Of a stretch of DNA of 24,922 bases, positions 11,930 through 20,290 are shown piece after piece. Every line of letters begins with the position of its first letter. Position 1 is the stretch's first letter. The translations under genes and the position numbers were made by a program. This DNA is from Cyanobacteria bacterium UBA1186. Lineage in GTDB: Bacteria > Cyanobacteriota > Vampirovibrionia > Gastranaerophilales > Gastranaerophilaceae. Where the stretch lies: positions 3,206 through 28,127 of the forward strand of contig DBYM01000052.1 of NCBI GenBank assembly GCA_002309875.1. Reading direction: 5' to 3'. The notes beneath the pieces were generated by a model. The model had not been told where the DNA came from. It made no database searches and saw only the letters and a program-made list of their open reading frames with translations.

Positions 11930-13642
11930 ATGGGATACGATTTCGGAACAAATTTTTATCCAAACCTGAATATGCCACAGTTTAATTATAACTTTGGTAT
12001 GCTTCCTATGTCTCCGATGTTTCCGTCTTTGCCGTCATTTTCAACAGCATCAAACAATCCGTCTCTGAACTCGGCTAATGCTGAAGAATATCAGAGGGCT
12101 TTGGCAAAGAGACAGAAAGAATACAGAGAAAAGTCTGCCGCAATTTTTAAAAGTCAGGCTGAAAACAAAGCAAAATATGAAGATTTAAATAAAAATCTGA
12201 ACTTAATAGAATCCTCAAAAAAAGAGGACGGCTCTGCAGTCGTTAATATGGAACTTAAAGATTACAGAAAAGAACTCTCTTGGGGTAAAAGAGCCCTGAG
12301 AGCATTAAGCAATATGGGCGAAGGAATAATTAAAATCGGTGCCGATTTTGTCGGTTATGAAAACGGCAAAATTAAAATCGGCAAACTCCTTCGAAACCTT
12401 GCGATTGCGGGAGGCGTAATCGCATTAACCTGCATTCCGGGCGTAGGGCCGGTTATTTCAACCGCACTGTTAGCAACAGGTGTCCTTGCAGGCGGATTCG
12501 GTGTAACCAAAGGTATAGTAAAAGCGTCAAAGGCCGAGAGTGTTGAAGAACTCGATGCGGCATTCCAGAATATCGGAGGAGGTGCATTTATAGGCGTAAC
12601 CTCCGCAATAGGATTAAAAGGTCTCGGAAAAGGTTTCAGAGTAAGCCAATTGGGCGGAAATGCCGAAACTGCTGCTAAGGGAAATTTCTTAACCGATATG
12701 ACGGTTAATGCGTTCAAGGCTACAAAAGCCGGAGCGGAAGCAAGCAAGGCGGCTCTCTCTGATGCAATCGCACAATCAAATACAAGCAAATTCAGCACAT
12801 TTAACAGAGTTTGGTCTCAAAACACTAAAGAACAGTTTGTAACGATATTCAGCAAAAAAGATGCACTTCAAAAAGCACAGCAGGCATCAAAAGAAGAAAT
12901 TCAGGCAAGAATCGGCGAAATAGATACAAAACTTGCAGACAATACTATTTCACAGGCAGAAAGAGCGCAACTCACTTCAGAAAAGAAATTCTTAACAAGA
13001 CAGAATAAAAAGTTCTCAAATGCACATAGCAAAAAAGAATATGATACTGCTGTTGAAAAACTTAAAAAGAGAACCGACGCTCTGAAAAAAGCCGGAAAGA
13101 AACTCAACGCCGAAGGAACATGTAACTTTGACGGAGTTACCCTGAGCAAGAGCAATCCTGATGACATTAAATTTATAGAAACATTACTCAAGCAGACCAA
13201 AAAACTTTCAAAAGAAACTGCCGAAATATCAAAACTTCAAAAATCAGTCATAAAGAGAATGGCTTTCCGTCCGAAAAAGAACAAGACAGAAATCGAAAAA
13301 TATTTAGGCTCAACAGATAAAAGCACACTGAGCAATTTGTGGGAACTGAACGGAAAATGGAAAGCACCGTTTAAGTTCGCATGGGACGCATTTAATTTAA
13401 TGTGGATGCCGTGGTCATATCTTCAAAAGACAGATGCAGGCAGAGCATGGAATATATACGAAGGTGTTAATTCCAAATATGAGATGTCAATGATAGTATC
13501 TATGTTAGGCGGTATGTTTAATACACAAAACCTGACAGCCGAAGAAGTCAAACAGGCAGAGGAAGAATTAAAAGCACAAATGGCAGCGTGCGAAACCGAA
13601 AAAGCCCGCCTTGAAAAACAACTTAAACAATTATCGGCTTAA
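11930..13642 (+). CDS. 570-residue unknown protein with Gly-rich hydrophobic core and coiled coils
   Basis: No family recognised. The first 45 residues are low complexity (Asn, Pro, Met, Phe; PNLNMPQFNYNF, LPSFSTAS). Residues 50-95 and 300-400 are Lys/Glu/Gln-rich helices likely to form coiled coils. Between them two hydrophobic Gly/Ala-rich stretches (about 153-196 and 214-232, for example IPGVGPVISTALLATGVLAGG) look like hairpin membrane-insertion segments of the kind found in pore-forming or secreted toxin-like proteins. That comparison is only by composition. The C-terminus is again helical and charged. No signal peptide. ATG at 11930 has GAGGA 4 nt upstream. The stop shares TTAA with the convergent U32 gene. 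Confidence 0.8.
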   Translation: MGYDFGTNFYPNLNMPQFNYNFGMLPMSPMFPSLPSFSTASNNPSLNSANAEEYQRALAKRQKEYREKSAAIFKSQAENKAKYEDLNKNLNLIESSKKEDGSAVVNMELKDYRKELSWGKRALRALSNMGEGIIKIGADFVGYENGKIKIGKLLRNLAIAGGVIALTCIPGVGPVISTALLATGVLAGGFGVTKGIVKASKAESVEELDAAFQNIGGGAFIGVTSAIGLKGLGKGFRVSQLGGNAETAAKGNFLTDMTVNAFKATKAGAEASKAALSDAIAQSNTSKFSTFNRVWSQNTKEQFVTIFSKKDALQKAQQASKEEIQARIGEIDTKLADNTISQAERAQLTSEKKFLTRQNKKFSNAHSKKEYDTAVEKLKKRTDALKKAGKKLNAEGTCNFDGVTLSKSNPDDIKFIETLLKQTKKLSKETAEISKLQKSVIKRMAFRPKKNKTEIEKYLGSTDKSTLSNLWELNGKWKAPFKFAWDAFNLMWMPWSYLQKTDAGRAWNIYEGVNSKYEMSMIVSMLGGMFNTQNLTAEEVKQAEEELKAQMAACETEKARLEKQLKQLSA

Positions 13643-15387
13643 TCGGGCGATATAACACTCATTTCGCATTTTTCGCAATTAAACTTCAGCGGATAGAGTT
13701 TGCCGTAATCATCTCTTAAAAGAAGTTTTTGGGGAGATTTACACATATTGAGTGCATATTTTATACAGTGTTTGCAGCGCATAAGTTCAACAGTGCGTTC
13801 GGGTTTATGCGATTCAAAAGAACGTTCGGTGACTTTGCAGCCGCACTTGTTGTAAAATTCCTCAGCCGAAGAATTATGCACATTCCCTCTGTAATCAATC
13901 TCATTCAGAAAATAAGGGGAATATTTCATCGGGCCATGTGTCTGCTTTATTTTGCTTTCATAAACTTTTAATCTCTCTGCCATAAGTTCCGCAAACAGAG
14001 TCCTCCGCAGATTATTTACCGCACTTACGGGCATAAACGGCAACTCCGATTCGATTTTAATTTCTTTTATATAAAAATCTTCTTCTCCCGTTTTTGAAAA
14101 CTGTTTAACAAAAGTTTCTTTCATATTTTCGGGATTATTCGCTTTATCTCCCGTAATTTCATGCCTGATAGTTACACCGTCTTCGTCAGTAACGGTAATA
14201 ATATTATTACATACATTTACCCCGGCTCCGATTTGCCTTTTAACGGGCTTTTTAAGTTCCTGCTCAAATTCGGCATCATAATTGCGGTATATTTTAGTAC
14301 CAATCATAATATTAACGTGCCTGTTTAAAAATATTTTATCCCCTTCGGTCTTGTTTACCTTTGCTCCGTCACCCGAAAAATACAAACCGTCCTGCGGTGA
14401 TAAAACCTTATCCGTATCCGTTCTGATCCATTTGTCACCCGTTTCGGTCACTCTTCCCAAATATTCGCCTCTTGATTTCGGGGATTCAAAATTAAAACAG
14501 TCCGTCCTTCCGTTAAGAAAATATTCCGTAAACCCTCTGTTAAAACTTTTCTCGGGGTTTGGTTTAAATAATATTTCGGATTTTCCCGAAGAAGTTCCCC
14601 TGCCTAATTTCGCCCTGTAATAAGAAACAATATTCTTAACATAGCCGATATCCTTCAGTCTCCCTTCGATTTTAAAAGAACAAATTCCCGCATCAATCAG
14701 GTCATCAATACATTTACTCCCGTTGAAATCTTTAAGACACAATGCATAAGTATCTTTTACAAGCACTTTGCCGTCATCTGTGAGTACGGAATATTTCTTT
14801 CTGCAGGGCTGTGCGCACTCGCCTCTGTTCGCCGAACGGCCTCCGATATATTGGCTCAGATAGCACTGTCCGCTCATGGAAACACATAAAGCACCATGGA
14901 TAAAGGTTTCAAGTTCCAAATCTGGGTTTTCTTTATGTATATCAGCGACTTGCTCAACCGAAAGTTCTCTTGCCAATATAACACGTGAAACCCCGATATC
15001 ATTGAAAAATTTTACCTTTTCGGGCAGGTAGTTGTCGCACTGTGTACTCATATGTACGGGAATTTTGATTTTGTTGTCAATAAGGAGTTTGAGCAGCCCC
15101 ATATCCTGAATTATTACCGCATCTGCGCCAATATCTTCAAGTTCCCGCACAAGAGCATAAGCATCTTTGAGTTCATCGTCAGTCAGTATCGTATTAATTG
15201 TTATATGCACTCTTGCCCAAAATTTGTGAGCATATTCCACAACCTCTTTAATATCTTCAAGAGTATTGGAAGCACTTTTTCTCGCTCCAAAATTCGGAGC
15301 GCCTATATAAACCGCATCTGCGCCGCAATCAATTGCCGCTTTTGCAGTTTCTTTATCCTTTGCCGGTGCTAATAACTCAACCGCCAT
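13639..15387 (-). CDS. U32 family protein (RlhA/TrhP-like, RNA hydroxylation family)
   Basis: The 582-residue protein begins ELLAPAKDKETAKAAIDCGADAVYIG, the U32 hallmark, followed by the Cys-containing core CVSMSGQCYLS and GGRSANRGECAQPCR and the SFKIEGRLKD segment. Members studied in bacteria (RlhA for 23S rRNA, TrhP for tRNA) carry an iron-sulfur cluster and hydroxylate RNA with prephenate as a source; older annotation calls them peptidases. The C-terminus adds a Cys-rich patch (RCKHCIKYALNMC and FNCEKC), possibly metal binding. The length lies between the two subfamilies, so I do not assign one. It is the last gene of the ffh operon, with 5 bp to the TPR gene and an AAGG close to its ATG. 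Confidence 0.85.
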   Translation of the reverse strand: MAVELLAPAKDKETAKAAIDCGADAVYIGAPNFGARKSASNTLEDIKEVVEYAHKFWARVHITINTILTDDELKDAYALVRELEDIGADAVIIQDMGLLKLLIDNKIKIPVHMSTQCDNYLPEKVKFFNDIGVSRVILARELSVEQVADIHKENPDLELETFIHGALCVSMSGQCYLSQYIGGRSANRGECAQPCRKKYSVLTDDGKVLVKDTYALCLKDFNGSKCIDDLIDAGICSFKIEGRLKDIGYVKNIVSYYRAKLGRGTSSGKSEILFKPNPEKSFNRGFTEYFLNGRTDCFNFESPKSRGEYLGRVTETGDKWIRTDTDKVLSPQDGLYFSGDGAKVNKTEGDKIFLNRHVNIMIGTKIYRNYDAEFEQELKKPVKRQIGAGVNVCNNIITVTDEDGVTIRHEITGDKANNPENMKETFVKQFSKTGEEDFYIKEIKIESELPFMPVSAVNNLRRTLFAELMAERLKVYESKIKQTHGPMKYSPYFLNEIDYRGNVHNSSAEEFYNKCGCKVTERSFESHKPERTVELMRCKHCIKYALNMCKSPQKLLLRDDYGKLYPLKFNCEKCEMSVISPD

Positions 15388-15392
15388 AAACC

Positions 15393-16682
15393 TTATCTCA
15401 TAGACATTTTGTTGCCGAAAATCGATTTAAGGAAGGTAATTAAGCCTCCGCCGTTTTCAGCATTTTCTTTAAATTTATCATAGTTTTGGTTGGCGAAATC
15501 ATTTCTCGGGTCAACCGTTTTCAATCTCTGAATATACTCAAACGCACTTGTGTAATCCCCGATAGATTCTCTGAATACCGCAAGTTTCTGCAAAGCATTT
15601 GCGTCATTCGGCTCAATCTCTATAAGTCTTTCGTAGAATTCGCAGGCCTTGGTATTGTCTTTTAAACCCTCAAGTTGAACGGCAATGGTTTCAATCAGAT
15701 CTTTGTTTTTGTTATCAAACTGATAAGCAGTCATATATTCGTTCAGCGCAACTTCCTTTTCACCCTTAAGCGTATTGTACTTACCCCAATTTAAGTGCTC
15801 GTTGAAAGAATCACCTTTGCTTTCGTATATCAAAGCCCTCATCTGATAAATCAAAGGAGAATTCGGGTCTAACTTTGCAAACTCATCAATCTCCGCAAAG
15901 GCCTCATCAATCATACCTTTTTGGAAATAGTACTGAGCAAGAAGCGAGTGAATAAGAGTCTGCCCCTGGAATTTATCCTTAACCCTACTCAATATTTCGT
16001 AGGCTTCGTCATTTCTGCCCGTATCCATTAATGCTCTTGCTTTTGTCAAATCATTATTCGTCAGTTCAAGAGCCTTTTCAGGCTGAGAATTTCTTATATA
16101 ATATCCCGCCAATATTTCCTCAAAATCCTTAAATCCGTTCTCACGATACCCTCTTTCAAGAATTTCTATGGCAGAGCCAACTCCTTCGGTTTTTTCGTAC
16201 AACTCTGCAAGTTTCAGGAACACAACGGGATTTTTCTCGTCATAATCCGCTATCCTTAAATATTCGTCTATTGCTTCCTGATACTTCTCCTGACCTTCCG
16301 CAACACTTGCATATAAAAATCTTGCAGGCAACGCTTCAGACTGATCTTTTGCATGTTCAATGGCCTTTTTATAATCACTCTTTGCATAACTCATCTGCTG
16401 CTGTAGTGCGTGTAAATTTCCCCTCAGAAGGTAATATCTGAACTTGTCCTCATTAACAAAAATATCGATTAACTGTTCGTGCGCAAGTATATTTGCAGGA
16501 TCAACCTCAAGCATTTTGCCGTAATATAATTTTGCGTCTTCCTTCTTTTCAAGTATCAAAGCCAAATGCGCAAGTTTTGTTAAAAGTTCGATATCACCCT
16601 GCTTTGACGCAAGTTCTTTTTTGTACTCGACATAGGCTTCATCATATTTTTCGTTAAGTTCTAACTGTTCTGCAAGTTTCAT
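15393..16682 (-). CDS. TPR-repeat protein in the ffh-pth operon
   Basis: The 429-residue protein is built almost wholly of tetratricopeptide helices (for example YDEAYVEYKKELA, YQEAIDEYLRIADYDEKNP, ACEFYERLIEIEPNDANALQKLA). It ends in a short hydrophobic tail (GGLITFLKSIF). There is no signal peptide and no enzymatic domain, so it is probably a cytoplasmic scaffold. AGGAG lies 6-7 nt before the ATG. It sits 9 bp after pth and 5 bp before the U32 gene. The operon links it to translation and protein targeting, but its partner is unknown. Confidence 0.88.
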   Translation of the reverse strand: MKLAEQLELNEKYDEAYVEYKKELASKQGDIELLTKLAHLALILEKKEDAKLYYGKMLEVDPANILAHEQLIDIFVNEDKFRYYLLRGNLHALQQQMSYAKSDYKKAIEHAKDQSEALPARFLYASVAEGQEKYQEAIDEYLRIADYDEKNPVVFLKLAELYEKTEGVGSAIEILERGYRENGFKDFEEILAGYYIRNSQPEKALELTNNDLTKARALMDTGRNDEAYEILSRVKDKFQGQTLIHSLLAQYYFQKGMIDEAFAEIDEFAKLDPNSPLIYQMRALIYESKGDSFNEHLNWGKYNTLKGEKEVALNEYMTAYQFDNKNKDLIETIAVQLEGLKDNTKACEFYERLIEIEPNDANALQKLAVFRESIGDYTSAFEYIQRLKTVDPRNDFANQNYDKFKENAENGGGLITFLKSIFGNKMSMR

Positions 16683-16691
16683 TATATTCTC

Positions 16692-17249
16692 CTAATTATA
16701 TTTGTTCTGCGCAACCGCAATTCCTTCGGTAAAGTAACACGCAATTCCCGCCTTAGCCTGACTTAAAACCTCTTTCATTACATCTAATTCTTCCTTTGAA
16801 AAATTCTGAAGAACAAAGACTTCCGAAGGCAGGTTTGGCTGAGGGCCTATCCCTATCTTAAGCCTTGCAATTTCCGAAGTTCCGAGATGCTGAATTACCG
16901 ATTTTATACCGTTATGACCACCGTCCGAGCCGTTCGGTCTGAATCTTATTTTGCCGAGTTCAAGACTCAAATCGTCATAAACAACCAATATATCTTCAAG
17001 GGCAATCTTATAATAATCAACAACCGCACGGAGCGCTTCTCCCGAAAGATTCATCAGTGTCGTGGGTTTAATTATCATATAATCTTCACCGTCTTTTCTC
17101 ATAAATGTCAAAAAGCACTTGAGCCTTGAATTTTCTCTGAAGGTCAGATTCTCATTCAGGGCAATACTGTCCGCAAGCATAAATCCTGCATTATGCCTTG
17201 TAAAAGTATATTTGTTACCTATGTTCCCGAGTCCTGCAATAAGTTTCAT
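16692..17249 (-). CDS. pth: Peptidyl-tRNA hydrolase
   Basis: Pth releases tRNA from prematurely terminated peptidyl-tRNA. The 185-residue protein has GLGNIGNKYTFTRHNAGF (6-23) with catalytic His19, KPTTLMNLSGEA (61-72), YDDLSLELGKIRFR (91-104) and GGHNGIKS (110-117). The usual GLGNPG is GLGNIG here: Pro is replaced by Ile at residue 10, while all catalytic and tRNA-contacting residues I can identify are kept. The ATG overlaps the ffh stop as ATGA, so translation is coupled. Confidence 0.97.
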   Translation of the reverse strand: MKLIAGLGNIGNKYTFTRHNAGFMLADSIALNENLTFRENSRLKCFLTFMRKDGEDYMIIKPTTLMNLSGEALRAVVDYYKIALEDILVVYDDLSLELGKIRFRPNGSDGGHNGIKSVIQHLGTSEIARLKIGIGPQPNLPSEVFVLQNFSKEELDVMKEVLSQAKAGIACYFTEGIAVAQNKYN

Positions 17250-18637
17250 CTGAATCTTCTCATATTTTTCATCATCTGATGCATAGAAAGTTTGCCTGCG
17301 GCTTCATTACCCATTTTACCGCTCATTTTTGACATCATACCCTTGAGTCCCGACATACCTTTCATCATTTTGCGCATCTGTTCAAACTGATTTATATATA
17401 TATTTATATCATGAAGCGGAATTCCCGAGCCCTGCGAAATACGTTTTTTCCTCGAAGAACTCATTAATTCGGGATTTTCACGTTCCTCAGGCGTCATTGA
17501 TTGTATGAAAACTTCAATACGTTTGAACTGTTTTTCGCCTTCGTGTGAAATCATCTGCCTGTCATCTTTTGACATTTTTAACCCCGGAAGCATTCCGAGC
17601 AATTGGTCCATCGAGCCAAACATTTTCATCTGAGACTTCATTTTAAGGAAATCGTTATAAGAAAACTCGGCTTTTGCCATTTTCTTTTCCATTTCGAGTG
17701 CGGTCTTTTCGTCAAAGACTTCTTTTGCCTTCTCAACAAGCGAAACAATGTCTCCCATACCGAGAATTCTGTCCGCCATTCTTGAGGGGTAAAAGTCTTC
17801 GAGCGCCTCAATCTTTTCACCCGTACCCGTCAGTTTTATCGGTTTTCCCGTACAATATACAATACTTAATGCGGCACCCCCTCTTGAATCACCGTCTAAT
17901 TTGGTTAAAACCAAACCCGTAATTCCGAGTTGAGCATCAAAGGTTTCCGCAACATTTACCGCTTCCTGACCTGTCATTGAATCTATTACAAGAAGTTTCT
18001 CGGCAGGGTGGAAAACTCTGTCAATCAGCATCAGTTCCGCCATCATTTCGGTATCAATCTGCAAACGTCCCGCCGTATCAAGAATAAGAGTATTAAACCC
18101 GTTTTCTTTTGCGTAGGATATTGCATTTTGAACTATCCCCTGAACGTCGTTTCCTTCTTCGCTAAACACCGTAACTCCCGTCTGTTCTCCGAGTGTTTTA
18201 AGTTGTGTTATGGCGGCAGGTCTGTAAATATCGCAGGCAACAAGGAGTGGATTTCTTCCTTCTTTCTTCAGTTTTACGGCCAATTTTGCGGAAGAAGTTG
18301 TTTTACCGCTTCCCTGCAAGCCGAGCATCATAATAAGATTCGGAGAGCCCGAATAATCAAGAGGAGAAGCATCTTTTCCCAATATTGAAACCAATTCGTC
18401 GTGGACGATTTTGACCAATTGCTGTGAAGGATTAACCCCGTGTACAACGTCTTCACCCTCGGCTCTGTCTTTAATATTTGAAATAAAAGACTTAACCACA
18501 CGCAGATTTACGTCCGCTTCAAGCAGGGCACGCCTTATTTCGCGCAGAGCGTCCTGCATATTGTCCTGAGTTAATTCACTCTGTCCCGAAGCCTTCGCAA
18601 TTATATCCTGAAGTTTATCCGATAATGATTCAAACAT
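17246..18637 (-). CDS. ffh: Signal recognition particle protein Ffh
   Basis: Ffh binds 4.5S RNA and signal sequences and docks with FtsY. The 463-residue protein has an N domain (about 1-95), then the G domain with GLQGSGKTT (106-114), DTAGRL, TKLDGDSRGGAALS and GTGEKIEALEDFYPSRMADRILGMGD. The Met-rich M domain from about 330 contains SSRKKRISQGSG and many Met residues (KMMKGMSGLKGMMSKM). The start is fixed by AAGGG (18643-18647) with a 5-nt spacer. That site is buried in a perfect 14-bp hairpin. First gene of the ffh-pth-TPR-U32 operon. No SRP RNA gene is seen in the window. Confidence 0.98.
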   Translation of the reverse strand: MFESLSDKLQDIIAKASGQSELTQDNMQDALREIRRALLEADVNLRVVKSFISNIKDRAEGEDVVHGVNPSQQLVKIVHDELVSILGKDASPLDYSGSPNLIMMLGLQGSGKTTSSAKLAVKLKKEGRNPLLVACDIYRPAAITQLKTLGEQTGVTVFSEEGNDVQGIVQNAISYAKENGFNTLILDTAGRLQIDTEMMAELMLIDRVFHPAEKLLVIDSMTGQEAVNVAETFDAQLGITGLVLTKLDGDSRGGAALSIVYCTGKPIKLTGTGEKIEALEDFYPSRMADRILGMGDIVSLVEKAKEVFDEKTALEMEKKMAKAEFSYNDFLKMKSQMKMFGSMDQLLGMLPGLKMSKDDRQMISHEGEKQFKRIEVFIQSMTPEERENPELMSSSRKKRISQGSGIPLHDINIYINQFEQMRKMMKGMSGLKGMMSKMSGKMGNEAAGKLSMHQMMKNMRRFR

Positions 18638-18639
18638 AA

Positions 18640-18675
18640 ATACCCTTATTACACATATATATGTAATAAGGGTAT
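18640..18675 (-). promoter_or_regulatory. 14-bp perfect hairpin enclosing the ffh ribosome-binding site
   Basis: ATACCCTTATTACA (18640-18653) and TGTAATAAGGGTAT (18662-18675) are exact complements with an 8-nt AT spacer. On the minus-strand mRNA the 3' arm holds AAGGG and ends 2 nt before the ATG. No T-run follows on either strand, so a terminator for the upstream gene is less likely than translational control. Confidence 0.65.
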
Positions 18676-18693
18676 CATAAACATAACTTATTT

Positions 18694-20046
18694 TTAACCG
18701 AATATATTGAAGTTAGATTCAATATTTTTGTTCATTACGGCTTTTATTCCTTCAAGCATAGTATTAATAGCAGACTGCTCGGTTTCAAGATTCTTCATTC
18801 TTGTATCAATACGTGATTCTTTCTCGTTTATTCTGCTCTTTTCCTGTTCGTAATCGCTGTATGCCTGTTCTCTCGCATCATTGTCATTTACCTGAATTAA
18901 TTTGGAGAAGTTGGAAGCAATATTTGTATCGTATTCATTGTTTGCTACACATTTTCTCTTCTGATAATCATAGTCATTGCTTCTGTCAACGGTCGTAATT
19001 GTATAGACGTTGTTTTGAAGCATATTGTTCAGGTATTCGTTGTCATCAACTTCGCAATTATATGTCCACCCTTTTTCGGCAATTGATGAAAACAGAGTGT
19101 CATAAAACTGTATTAATGATTCTTCTTCGCTTGTATATAATTTGCTGTAATTGTTTATTGCATCGTCAAGATTTTCCTGAGCAGGATCCATAGTATTGCT
19201 TTTCCATTCATCATAAGCATTTTCGTATGCTTCATATTGTCCTTCTCTGTACCAGACAAGATTCATGTTCCCTTCTTTATTAACGGAAACTTCACCGCCC
19301 TTGCTCTGATAAGCACCTGCCAATGTGCGCAGAACGTCGTTCCAATCCGTAACTTCGTCCTTGTTATATCCTGCCATATAGTCTTCGATACATTCGCCGA
19401 TAAGTTCTTTATTTGACTGACTGCCCATAAAAACAGCCAATTTACAAAGTTCACCCATAAGTTCGGGTTGAGACATCTTTGCCGGATTGCCTTTCAGTCC
19501 TGCCTTTACTGCCAATTCGTCATTGGCATTATCCGTACGCACCTGATATTTTCTTATATCGGGCTCTTTTGATACCGCATTGTTGTAAGCAACTTCCGCA
19601 TCATATCTCGCCTCCAAAGCAGGAGTGAGTTGAGACAAAGTATTTGTACTCATTCCCGTAAGTGCGGATAAAATTTCAAATCTTTTCGGATTGTTCTCCC
19701 AACTTACACCGCCTCTGCCGTCGGGAGAAATCATCTCTGCATATTCTTTGTATTTTGCATCAAGCACTACTCTTCCGGAAGCATCAGTAAGAAGATAGAC
19801 GTTATCCTGATTCAAAACACTCGGAGACATCATAGTCGAATAGTTGAAGTCAATATAACTTGCACCGCCGTTGTTTGACCACTTGTAAACCTTGGTATTC
19901 AGCGCCTCGTTATACTTCCTTGAAACAGCCTGCATATCCCTTGTTAAGCGCATCTTATCCGCAGCAAGTTTATTTAATCTCGCCGTTATATCACTGTTTC
20001 GGTGAGATAAAAACAAATATCTGGATTGTGATGCTGCCATTCCCAT
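18694..20046 (-). CDS. 450-residue coiled-coil protein, unknown function
   Basis: No family named with confidence. The N-terminus (MGMAASQSRYLFLSHRNSDITARLNKLAADKMRLTRDMQ, first segment MGMAASQSR) and C-terminus (KESRIDTRMKNLETEQSAI, then MNKNIESNFNIFG) are long helices with heptad-like spacing; they could pair as coiled coil, with a Tyr/Asn/Asp-rich central domain between. This layout resembles filament or secreted structural proteins. No signal peptide is present. Three Cys residues are scattered in the middle. The start is unusual: AAGGA lies 12 nt upstream of the ATG, and a second Met is at residue 3. Divergent from the 559-residue TPR gene over a gap with TTACAA repeats. Confidence 0.8.
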   Translation of the reverse strand: MGMAASQSRYLFLSHRNSDITARLNKLAADKMRLTRDMQAVSRKYNEALNTKVYKWSNNGGASYIDFNYSTMMSPSVLNQDNVYLLTDASGRVVLDAKYKEYAEMISPDGRGGVSWENNPKRFEILSALTGMSTNTLSQLTPALEARYDAEVAYNNAVSKEPDIRKYQVRTDNANDELAVKAGLKGNPAKMSQPELMGELCKLAVFMGSQSNKELIGECIEDYMAGYNKDEVTDWNDVLRTLAGAYQSKGGEVSVNKEGNMNLVWYREGQYEAYENAYDEWKSNTMDPAQENLDDAINNYSKLYTSEEESLIQFYDTLFSSIAEKGWTYNCEVDDNEYLNNMLQNNVYTITTVDRSNDYDYQKRKCVANNEYDTNIASNFSKLIQVNDNDAREQAYSDYEQEKSRINEKESRIDTRMKNLETEQSAINTMLEGIKAVMNKNIESNFNIFG

Positions 20047-20133
20047 TGTTCTAACGTTTTCCTTATAGTTTTCCCTTGTCAGTATGTATTACGGCATTTT
20101 TAAGTGAAATCTTTAATATTTTTAAGAAAATTG

Positions 20134-20160
20134 TTACAAAAATTTACAATTTTATGACAA
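20134..20160. repeat. Helically phased TTACAA/TTACAA/TGACAA boxes
   Basis: TTACAA at 20134 and 20144 and TGACAA at 20155 are spaced 10 and 11 bp. They sit in the 244-bp divergent gap between the 450-residue and 559-residue genes. The rest of that gap is very AT-rich, with poly-A/T runs (20160-20180) and nothing else I can name. Confidence 0.5.
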
Positions 20161-20290
20161 AAATTTTTAAAAATTTTTCAGTACACCATACAGACGATTT
20201 AAAAACAAAATAATTAAAGTTTATTTTTGATTAGCCGATTAGGGACATGTAAAAGTTTTATCGAAATATACATTATTGTACGGAGAATTT

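Noticed and set aside
18640..18675. Terminator of the 450-residue gene
   Set aside because: The stem is perfect but AT-rich and neither strand has a T-run after it; its arm contains the ffh ribosome-binding site.
20276..20290. TTG start of the TPR protein 15 nt upstream of the chosen ATG
   Set aside because: GGAG is placed for the ATG at 20291, and the extra five residues overlap it.
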